Origin: G963662655 sp963665015
GTDB lineage: Bacteria > Cloacimonadota > Cloacimonadia > Cloacimonadales > JAIOQZ01
Assembly: GCA_963665015.2 (NCBI GenBank)
Contig: CAXXSY010000003.1
Location: forward strand, 1,302,001-1,366,000
Length of the DNA: 64,000 nucleotides
Reading direction: 5' to 3'
The translations under genes were made by a program, and so were the position numbers. Positions 57,626-64,000 of this stretch are shown here, piece by piece. Each line of letters starts with the position of its first letter. The stretch's first letter is position 1. The notes beneath the pieces were generated by a model, which saw only the letters and a list, made by a program, of their open reading frames with translations, was not told where the DNA came from and searched no databases.

Positions 57626-60613
57626 TTATTTGATCAAAACCATCTTACGAGTCAGGTTCTTCCCAGCTGCATTCAGCCGATAGAAATAGATACCGCTCGA
57701 AACCGAGTTGTTATTCTGGTCGCGTCCGTTCCAGACGACTTTGTGTCTGCCGGGTGCATACTGCTCATTAACCAGGGATTTGACCTTCTGGCCTTTGATG
57801 TTATAGATATTGATCTCCACGTTGCTTTTGCTGGGAATGGAGAACACGATATTGGTTTCCGGGTTGAACGGGTTGGGGAAGTTCTGTTCCAGGGTCGCGG
57901 TTACGGCCGGAACGGATTCTTCTTTGTTGCCGACACCCATTTCGTTATGTATCCGGTGTGCGTAGAGCCCATAGACGGAGTCCTTGCCGCTTGAGCGGAG
58001 GTCGGTCCAGATCATGGTCGAATAATCAGGATCGGCCGGCACAATAATCGGGTCTTCCTGGGCTTTGATCGCTGAGCAGACAACTTGATACGGTCCCCAC
58101 GGTGAGGTATGATCGGCATCGTCGTTGATCCTCTTGATGCGGATATCGGAGTCCAGCACGTTGCTGTCTTCCCAGGCGGCGAGTACGAATCCGTCGCCGG
58201 CGAGCAGGGCGGGTTTGGCTTGTGAGGAGTCTTGCTGTACGATCCACAGTCCCTCGTCGTCCCACTGATAGAGTCCATCCGAGTCGAGTTTCTGCATACA
58301 GACGTCTTCGTCGTTACCGGTACGGAAATCGGACCAGATGAAGTAATAATTATCGCCATACACCGACATCTGCGACTCGTACTGGTCGTTGGCGTAGCTG
58401 GCGATCGGAACGCCGTTTTCCTGCCACTGGATGTTACCGTCCGCATCGATCAGCTGTCCATAGACCGCAGCGGTCGAATCGCGGTTGTCTTGCCAGGTAA
58501 TCAGCAGGCCGTCATCGGTCATGACACCCTTCGGGTCTTTCTGTACACGATCCGCGTTGCAGAGAACCAGACCCGTTTCGGGCCAGTTCGGCGCCACATT
58601 TCCGTCGCCGTCGATTCGAATCACATAAACGTCTTCGATATCCTGGAACAGGATGTAGTCGTCGACCATATCTTTCACGAAGTAGTCCATCGCGTTGTTC
58701 GAAATCAGCGCGATACCTTCGTCACCCCATTGGAGCGCGCCATCGACGATCTTCTGAATGAAGACGCCGAAAGTATAGTCGAATCCACCGAACCATACGA
58801 GGTTTGCCCAGCTTACGTAATAGTCGCTTCCGACACGGCTGATCTTGGGTTCTTCCTGCGAGCGGCTCGCGCTGCTGACTGCAACGCCGTCGGGACCCCA
58901 GAGCCGGTTTCCTTCATCATCCACCGCCTGCGCATACACACGCGGGTAAGCTTCGCCTTCCTGCTCCCATGTAGCAGCAGCACCGCCGACGTGACAATCG
59001 TAGGCGTCGATGTTGAGCTGGTTGGCGTTCTCGGTATCGAGGTTTTCGGTCATGTTGAGACCGTTGTACGGGAATACAGTCTCTCCGTTCGGACGGATAA
59101 TCTGCATGAAGGCGCGGTTACCGATATGGCCGTATCGGGTATCGTTCCATACGAGCACGGCATTCTCGCCCTGGTTGAACACCTGCGGGAACTGCGCGTC
59201 GCCTTCCATACCCCAGTAGAATTCAACACCGTTGTCAGCCAGCAGGAAATCGTCGTTTGCGTCCATCACCTGGTAATACATGCCGATGGAACCGTCGCGA
59301 CGGTCGCCCCAGCAGATGAAGGTGTTGTCGCCGGCGGAATTGATCAGCGGACTGAACTGCTCGAGCTGCGCGTTACAAACGACGCGGCCGTTTTGTTCCC
59401 AACTGATCCCACCGGTGCTGGTCAGGTGTTGCATATAAATGTCTTCGTAATTGTGTCCGCCCTCTCTGCCGTCGTCCCAGACGATGTAGCAGCCGCCGTT
59501 ATTGTCGGCGCGCAGGCGCGGGTTGAGTTCGTCGTATTCGCCGTCACTGAGCTGAATACCGTCGCTATCCCAGAGCAGGTTGCCGTCTGCGTCGATCTTC
59601 TGCGCGAAGATATCGGCGAAGAACGTGCCGGTGCGTTTGTCTTCCCAAGTTACAAAGAAGTTGCCGTCTTCGGAGGAGGTTACGCGGGGATTCTCCTGAA
59701 CGCCGGTGCCCTGATAGACCACGACATCCTCATCCCACAAAAAGTTACCGTCAATATCGACGCTCTGGGCATAGATATCGCCGTCGTTTTCGTTTCGCAG
59801 ATCGCGCCATGCGAATCCGAACGTGCTATCGCCGGACTTGCACATCTTGACGCCGGTCTGGTCCATATCGACATCGCAGAGATCGATGATCCAATCCATG
59901 GTGCCGTCGGAGAGAATTCGACGGGCCTTGAGATTCTTAGCGCCCGTATCGCTGACATACGCCAGGATCGCGCCGCCCTGTCCGTCTTCCCAGAATGTGT
60001 GAGAATATTGCTCACCCGCTTCATTTGCCAGTGCCATTCCGTTCGTGCCCCAGATATCCTCGCCGTTCGCGTTGACGTGCGATCCATAGATGTCGCTGCC
60101 GCCCGGATTGCGTGAATCGACCCAGATGACGTAAGCGCCGCCGTCGAGGTCTTGCACGATGTTCAGGCTGATCTGAACATTCGCGGCGGTACAGAGCGGA
60201 ACACCGCCCTCTTGCCACTGAAGCTCGCCATTGGCGTTGAGCTTTTGCGCGAATACGTCGCCGTAGATCGGCTGCTGGCTGAAATCGACCCAGGCGATGA
60301 TCATGCCGCCATCGGTCGTGGCGATGATCACAGGGTCTTCCTGACGGTCGATCTTGTTATCGACGAGAATGGGGTCTTCGCCCCAGACATTGTTACCATT
60401 TGCGTCAACACGCTGTGCCCAAAGGTCGCGATCACCGAGCTTGGTATCCGACCATACATATACGACCGATCCGTCTTCAAGCGGCGCCGCCGAGCGGAAC
60501 CACTCGATATTTTCACCTTGGCGAATCGGGATTCCGTTCGTCTGCCAGGCAGTTAATTGAGCGAAAAACATTGTTGTCATTGCGATGAACAACACAATCC
60601 GTAGAAGTCTCAT
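57626..60613 (-). CDS. Large secreted repeat protein with sorting domain
   Basis: A 995-residue exported protein from ATG 60613 (GGAGGAAAC upstream; signal MRLLRIVLFIAMTTMFFAQ). Residues about 40-900 consist of about fourteen repeats of 50-60 residues of the kind D.(I/V)YAQ..DADGN..W..DG... followed by (I/V).W.D.R, predicted as beta-propeller or blade-like units. The last 80 residues are the sorting domain (NPFNPETNIVFSIP, YNIKGQKVKSLV, VSSGIYFYRL). Binding or adhesive function is likely; no enzyme motif is seen. It is first in the operon with the M14 and C25 proteins. Confidence 0.82.
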   Translation of the reverse strand: MRLLRIVLFIAMTTMFFAQLTAWQTNGIPIRQGENIEWFRSAAPLEDGSVVYVWSDTKLGDRDLWAQRVDANGNNVWGEDPILVDNKIDRQEDPVIIATTDGGMIIAWVDFSQQPIYGDVFAQKLNANGELQWQEGGVPLCTAANVQISLNIVQDLDGGAYVIWVDSRNPGGSDIYGSHVNANGEDIWGTNGMALANEAGEQYSHTFWEDGQGGAILAYVSDTGAKNLKARRILSDGTMDWIIDLCDVDMDQTGVKMCKSGDSTFGFAWRDLRNENDGDIYAQSVDIDGNFLWDEDVVVYQGTGVQENPRVTSSEDGNFFVTWEDKRTGTFFADIFAQKIDADGNLLWDSDGIQLSDGEYDELNPRLRADNNGGCYIVWDDGREGGHNYEDIYMQHLTSTGGISWEQNGRVVCNAQLEQFSPLINSAGDNTFICWGDRRDGSIGMYYQVMDANDDFLLADNGVEFYWGMEGDAQFPQVFNQGENAVLVWNDTRYGHIGNRAFMQIIRPNGETVFPYNGLNMTENLDTENANQLNIDAYDCHVGGAAATWEQEGEAYPRVYAQAVDDEGNRLWGPDGVAVSSASRSQEEPKISRVGSDYYVSWANLVWFGGFDYTFGVFIQKIVDGALQWGDEGIALISNNAMDYFVKDMVDDYILFQDIEDVYVIRIDGDGNVAPNWPETGLVLCNADRVQKDPKGVMTDDGLLITWQDNRDSTAAVYGQLIDADGNIQWQENGVPIASYANDQYESQMSVYGDNYYFIWSDFRTGNDEDVCMQKLDSDGLYQWDDEGLWIVQQDSSQAKPALLAGDGFVLAAWEDSNVLDSDIRIKRINDDADHTSPWGPYQVVCSAIKAQEDPIIVPADPDYSTMIWTDLRSSGKDSVYGLYAHRIHNEMGVGNKEESVPAVTATLEQNFPNPFNPETNIVFSIPSKSNVEINIYNIKGQKVKSLVNEQYAPGRHKVVWNGRDQNNNSVSSGIYFYRLNAAGKNLTRKMVLIK

Positions 60614-60752
60614 GTTTCCTCCGTTGTCTATTATATTCCTATTCTGTAAATTCTCGATACACTTCGTGTTGCGAATACAATGCAATTACCTTGCCAGTTT
60701 CCACCATAATTTACCCAGAACGGATCGCGTCACAAATTTTGTAAAGAAACAT

Positions 60753-60782
60753 TTGACATTTTCCGTCATTTGCCGTTTTATA
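60753..60782 (+). promoter_or_regulatory. Possible promoter of the AI-2E family gene
   Basis: TTGACA (60753-60758), 18-bp spacer, TTTATA (60777-60782), about 50 bp before the ATG at 60831. Confidence 0.4.
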
Positions 60783-60830
60783 ACTGTTACATAGAAATCG
60801 ACTGTGGATATGCATTGCATCGAGGGAGAC

Positions 60831-61961
60831 ATGAACAGTAACCGGTGGATCAACATAAGTCTGGCGATCATTGTCATGACAATCATCGTCACGATTCTCA
60901 AACAGCTTAAGACCGTTTTCATCCCGTTGACCTTCGCGATGTACCTGTCCTTCATTTTCTCGCCTATCGACCGCTATCTCACTTCCAAACGTGTCCCGAA
61001 AATGCTCACGGTGACAATCCTGGTCGTGATCATCTTTTTTACATTTACATTGGCCGGAACTCTCGTTTACACCGGCGTCGCCACTTTTGCAGACGACTGG
61101 CCGTGGTACAAGGCTCGTATCGGAAGATTCCTCAACGACTCCGCGAAAGCGCTGAGGTTACCCGACTACGCGCTCGAAAGAGAGGATATCGAGAAACATC
61201 CGGAGCAGTACGGCAAGGACGGCAAACCGCTGGAAAAACCGGGTGAACAAAAAGCAATCAAGACGCAATTTCGCGAGTACTTCTCGGAGGTCGATCTCTC
61301 CATGATCCTGAGCCAGCTCTCGATCCAGAAGATGGTCACCAACACCATGGGTACCTTCGGCGACTTCCTCTTCAAGCTCATGATGACCATTATCTTCATG
61401 ATCTTCATTGTCGCCGGCAGGGAGCGCTTCGCCAGACGGCTGGAGCGAGCCCTGACCCAGGAGGAGCAGAAGCACTCCAGCAGCATTTTCCAGGAAGTGG
61501 AGAAAAACATCATCCGCTATCTGGTCGTGAAAACGTTCATCAGCCTCGGCACCGCGCTGGCGGGTATGTTCTTCGTCTATATCTTCGGGATCGACTTCGT
61601 GATCATCACCGGGCTGCTGCTCTTTATCCTTAACTTCATTCCCAACATCGGCTCCATCGTGGCTTCTCTGTTTCCAATCGTGGTCAGCATTTTCCAGTAT
61701 GGATTCGGATGGCAGACCTTCGCTATCCTGGGCGCCCTCACCGGCATTCAGATGGTCTTCGGCAACATTCTCGAGCCGAAAATCCTGGGCGACCAGTACA
61801 ACCTCTCACCGGTCGTGATCCTCTTCGCGCTGATCTTCTGGGGCTGGGTATGGGGAGCAGTGGGCATGATCCTGGCGGTCCCGCTCGTCCTCACCATCCA
61901 TATCATCATCCGCGAGTTCGATTCGCTCCGGGTTATCACCGCCATCCTCAGCGACGATTGA
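60831..61961 (+). CDS. AI-2E family transporter (PerM-like)
   Basis: A 376-residue membrane protein with about eight helices. GAGGGAGAC precedes ATG 60831. The N-terminal pair of helices with VFIPLTFAMYLSFIFSPIDRYL, the middle soluble loop and the C-terminal T-G-L-L-L-F-I-L-N-F-I-P-N-I-G-S-I and G-N-I-L-E-P-K-I-L-G are characteristic. The family includes proposed autoinducer-2 exporters and Na+/H+ antiporters, so the substrate is open. It ends 4 bp before the DUF512 gene. Confidence 0.9.
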   Translation: MNSNRWINISLAIIVMTIIVTILKQLKTVFIPLTFAMYLSFIFSPIDRYLTSKRVPKMLTVTILVVIIFFTFTLAGTLVYTGVATFADDWPWYKARIGRFLNDSAKALRLPDYALEREDIEKHPEQYGKDGKPLEKPGEQKAIKTQFREYFSEVDLSMILSQLSIQKMVTNTMGTFGDFLFKLMMTIIFMIFIVAGRERFARRLERALTQEEQKHSSSIFQEVEKNIIRYLVVKTFISLGTALAGMFFVYIFGIDFVIITGLLLFILNFIPNIGSIVASLFPIVVSIFQYGFGWQTFAILGALTGIQMVFGNILEPKILGDQYNLSPVVILFALIFWGWVWGAVGMILAVPLVLTIHIIIREFDSLRVITAILSDD

Positions 61962-61965
61962 TATC

Positions 61966-63216
61966 ATGGGTGTCAGAGTTCACGCCGTCAGCGACTGGGC
62001 GGAATCCACCGGAATCTGCTCCGGAGACTTCATCCTCAGGATCAACGGCAATCCGATCCGCGATTTCCTCGATTTTCAGTTCCACTCGAACGATGACGAT
62101 ATCCTCTCGCTCGAATACCTGAATCGGCTAAATAAAATTATTCGCGTCCACTACGATTACATGCTGGACGGCGATATGGGCATCGAGCTCGAGCCTCACG
62201 ACTGCCGTGAATGCGTCAACGACTGCGTTTTCTGCTTCGTCGATCAGATGCCGCCCGATATGCGCCCCTCGCTCAACGTAAAGGACGACGACTACGCCTT
62301 CTCCTTCGTATTCGGCAACTTCGTCACCCTGACCAACCTCTCCATGCAGCAGCTCGAGCGCAACGTAGAAATGAGACTCTCACCGATGTACATCTCCGTT
62401 CACACCACCGACCCGATTCTTCACAAGAAAATGCTCCGCTACAGGCTCGATTTTGACATCATGCAGCGGCTGCGCTACCTGAACGAACACGGGATCGAGA
62501 TGCACACCCAGATCGTGGTGGTGCCGGGATGGAACGACGGCGAGGTGCTCGAAAAATCGCTCTCCGATCTGCTCACGCTCGAAAACGTCACCACAATCGG
62601 AGTCGTGCCCGTCGGGCTTACCCGATTCCGCAAACACCTGACCGACCTCCGGCGCGTCAATCCGGATGAGGCATGCAAGATCATCGAGACGGCGGATTCG
62701 TTCAATCGCACGCAGGATTTCAACCGCATATTCTGCTCGGACGAACTCTATCTGGTCGCCGGTATCGATATCCCCGACGAGGACTTTTACCTCGATTTCG
62801 AGCAGATCGAAAACGGCATCGGCATGGTCCGCACGCTGATCGAGAACTGGGAGGCCTACAAAGAGGAGTTTTTAGGGGAATTCCTGCAAGGGGGATGGCA
62901 ACGAATCGCGCTGGTGACGGGAGAGCTTGCCTACCCACTGATCGAGTCCATCGCGCAGGAAATCACCGATTTCGGTGTCTTTGCCGAGGTGATCGCGGTG
63001 AAGAACCGTTTTCTGGGCGAAAGCGTCACCGTGGCGGGACTGCTGACCGGTTCGGACATCGTCGCACAGGTTGATGGATCCGGCTACGACGCCATCCTGA
63101 TACCCTCCAGCATCCTCAATACGGACGGGTTTACACTCGACGGATTCACGCTCGAAGAGATGGAGAAGCGGATCAATTGCCGGATCGTTCTTCTCGACGA
63201 GCTGATGCAGCGATAA
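61966..63216 (+). CDS. DUF512 radical SAM protein with N-terminal PDZ
   Basis: A 416-residue protein. Residues 1-75 resemble a PDZ domain (GVRVHAVSDWAESTGICSGD, ILRINGNPI). The cluster motif is C-R-E-C-V-N-D-C-V-F-C-F-V-D-Q-M-P near residue 79, which contains CX3CX2C, followed by FGNFVTLTNLS, VHTTDP, H-T-Q-I-V-V-V-P-G-W-N-D-G and the DUF512 C-terminal domain (ALVTGELAYPLIESIA). Such proteins occur widely in anaerobes; the reaction is not known. It follows the transporter gene by 4 bp. Confidence 0.9.
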   Translation: MGVRVHAVSDWAESTGICSGDFILRINGNPIRDFLDFQFHSNDDDILSLEYLNRLNKIIRVHYDYMLDGDMGIELEPHDCRECVNDCVFCFVDQMPPDMRPSLNVKDDDYAFSFVFGNFVTLTNLSMQQLERNVEMRLSPMYISVHTTDPILHKKMLRYRLDFDIMQRLRYLNEHGIEMHTQIVVVPGWNDGEVLEKSLSDLLTLENVTTIGVVPVGLTRFRKHLTDLRRVNPDEACKIIETADSFNRTQDFNRIFCSDELYLVAGIDIPDEDFYLDFEQIENGIGMVRTLIENWEAYKEEFLGEFLQGGWQRIALVTGELAYPLIESIAQEITDFGVFAEVIAVKNRFLGESVTVAGLLTGSDIVAQVDGSGYDAILIPSSILNTDGFTLDGFTLEEMEKRINCRIVLLDELMQR

Positions 63217-63252
63217 AAGCGACAGGGATTTCGGGTTTTCATCGAAAATTCA

Positions 63253-63280
63253 TTGACACGCATAACGCGATGGAATTAGT
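63253..63280 (+). promoter_or_regulatory. Possible promoter of tRNA-His
   Basis: TTGACA at 63253-63258, then ATTAGT near 63275-63280 with a 16-bp spacer. The -10 box is weak. Confidence 0.4.
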
Positions 63281-63299
63281 GGTTTCACGCAATAGATAT

Positions 63300-63376
63300 G
63301 GTGGCTGTAGTTCAGTTGGTAGAGCACAGGATTGTGGCTCCTGGCGTCGTGGGTTCAAATCCCATCAGCCACCCCA
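63300..63376 (+). tRNA. tRNA-His (anticodon GTG)
   Basis: A full cloverleaf: acceptor GTGGCTG/CAGCCAC, D stem GTTC/GAGC, anticodon stem CAGGA/TCCTG around T-T-G-T-G-G-C with anticodon GTG at 63334-63336, T arm GTGGG-TTCAAAT-CCCAT, then C73 and an encoded CCA. The extra G at 63300, opposite C73, is the G-1 that identifies tRNA-His. Confidence 0.96.
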
Positions 63377-63398
63377 TCTTTTTAACCAGGGCAAGCCA

Positions 63399-64000
63399 AT
63401 GAACGTTCAGCATATTACTTTCGACCAACTCTCCGACGACTCTCTGACGATACCAGAAGCAGTGCGCGAGCATCTCGTTTCCACCTTCGCGCATAGAGAC
63501 CGAAAACCGGACTTTTACCTGACTGGCGACGCGGGATTCTTCATGCTTCCACAGAGAGGTTCCAAAATCTACTTTCTGCACTACTTCCTGCGGGAACTTC
63601 AGCCAAACGAAGTCAGTGAAATCGTATCCTATCTGCGGGATCATCTGCGGGATATCGAGTATAAATGGATTACGGTCATGTACCGGTACGATTCGCCAAC
63701 CAGACATCAGCTGCCCCTGTTCGCCAGAAATTTCGACATCGAGAATAGTTCGTCGCGATTCGAGATGACGGCGCCGGAGCAGAAGCTTGCCATCAAGCCG
63801 GACGGATTCACCTGGAACCGGGTCATGCCCGACGAAGATTCGCTTCTGAAATTCCACCTGGAAATCTATTCGGACGATCCGGAGTATATGGAACCGACCT
63901 GGGATTATCTGATCCCCCATTTCCTTTCCAGCGAGAGCAGCCCGTCCTGCATCAACTGCTACGACGGTGACGCACTCGCCGGATGCCTGCTTTCACTCGA
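63399..64000 (+). CDS. GNAT-like protein, 3' end cut by the window
   Basis: An open frame from ATG 63399 to the end of the window (200 codons without a stop). It starts MNVQHITFDQLSDDSLTI. The second half has N-R-V-M-P-D-E-D-S-L-L-K-F-H, then EPTWDYLIPHF and DGDALAGCLLSL, a pattern like the start of a GNAT acetyltransferase fold; the acetyl-CoA motif would lie beyond the window. It is 22 bp after the tRNA. The reverse-strand frame here (63312-63920) covers the tRNA and is not coding. Confidence 0.65.
   Translation, partial: MNVQHITFDQLSDDSLTIPEAVREHLVSTFAHRDRKPDFYLTGDAGFFMLPQRGSKIYFLHYFLRELQPNEVSEIVSYLRDHLRDIEYKWITVMYRYDSPTRHQLPLFARNFDIENSSSRFEMTAPEQKLAIKPDGFTWNRVMPDEDSLLKFHLEIYSDDPEYMEPTWDYLIPHFLSSESSPSCINCYDGDALAGCLLSL

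Noticed and set aside
58232..60115. 627-residue frame antisense to the repeat protein
   Set aside because: Rich in Val, Ile, Asp and His without domain features; the minus-strand protein has signal peptide, repeats and sorting domain.
63312..63920. 202-residue minus-strand frame at the end of the window
   Set aside because: It runs through the tRNA-His gene and opposes a convincing plus-strand coding sequence.

Overview
The window reads as a chromosomal segment of a Gram-negative, flagellated bacterium of the FCB (Fibrobacteres-Chlorobi-Bacteroidetes) side of the tree, in the style of Cloacimonadota, Marinimicrobia or Delongbacteria. The signs are several large secreted proteins ending in a FlgD-like/T9SS-type C-terminal sorting domain (NPFNPET.., YN.(K/R)GQKV.., SG.Y.Y(R/K)L), a gingipain-type C25 peptidase, many TPR proteins, a Na+-NQR-type redox pump, flagellar P/L-ring genes and sigma-54 promoters. 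The phylum is inferred, not shown.

Layout. 1-4.0 kb: end of a radical SAM protein, a small Cys-rich protein, a membrane-anchored TPR protein and a YitT-type membrane protein. 4.0-7.5 kb: a repeat-rich leader, a sigma-54 promoter and flgF-flgG-flgA-flgH. 7.6-10.2 kb: an AT-richer accessory segment (AlbA-type regulator, PD-(D/E)XK-like protein) placed where more flagellar genes might be expected. 10.2-16.6 kb: a HisKA-only sensor, class I aldolase, an EcfT-like protein, and a TPR-fused sigma-54 activator followed by a 71-aa gene behind its own sigma-54 promoter. 16.6-17.15 kb: 96-bp tandem repeats. 17.1-25.6 kb: a leftward block with a CHASE2 adenylate cyclase, FecR-domain protein, outer-membrane barrel, secreted protein, rfaE2, an RseC-like protein, folB and folK, followed by a separate small membrane protein. 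25.6-28 kb: ddl, a divergent ROK kinase and a stand-alone sorting-domain-like protein. 28.2-34.0 kb: a tightly coupled operon etfA-amidohydrolase-queE-ispG-Omp85.

34.0-35.5 kb holds a TnpA-REP (RAYT-like) transposase between arrays of 111-bp repeats. 35.6-38.9 kb is a MerR-like/TPR regulator coupled to a secreted protein. 39.4-43.8 kb is nqrBCDEF without nqrA. 43.9-45.2 kb is an AT-rich two-gene AbiTii module, a candidate defence system. 45.3-49.7 kb carries a prepilin peptidase, a creatininase-like enzyme, TPR proteins and an MmcQ/YjbR protein. 50.1-51.7 kb is an IS1182-family element with terminal inverted repeats. 51.8-60.6 kb is a leftward run of three large secreted proteins (C25 peptidase, M14 carboxypeptidase, repeat protein), all with the same C-terminal domain. 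60.8-64.0 kb has an AI-2E family transporter, a DUF512 radical SAM protein, tRNA-His and a truncated GNAT-like gene.

The most promising undescribed units are: (1) the TPR sigma-54 activator with adjacent direct repeats and a sigma-54 promoter driving a 71-aa protein; (2) the AbiTii plus membrane-protein pair; (3) the CHASE2 cyclase/FecR/outer-membrane module; (4) the MerR-TPR/secreted-protein pair with a 10-bp tandem operator-like repeat; and (5) several families of structured intergenic repeats, one showing compensatory changes in its stem. All functions are assigned by reading motifs, without database searches.
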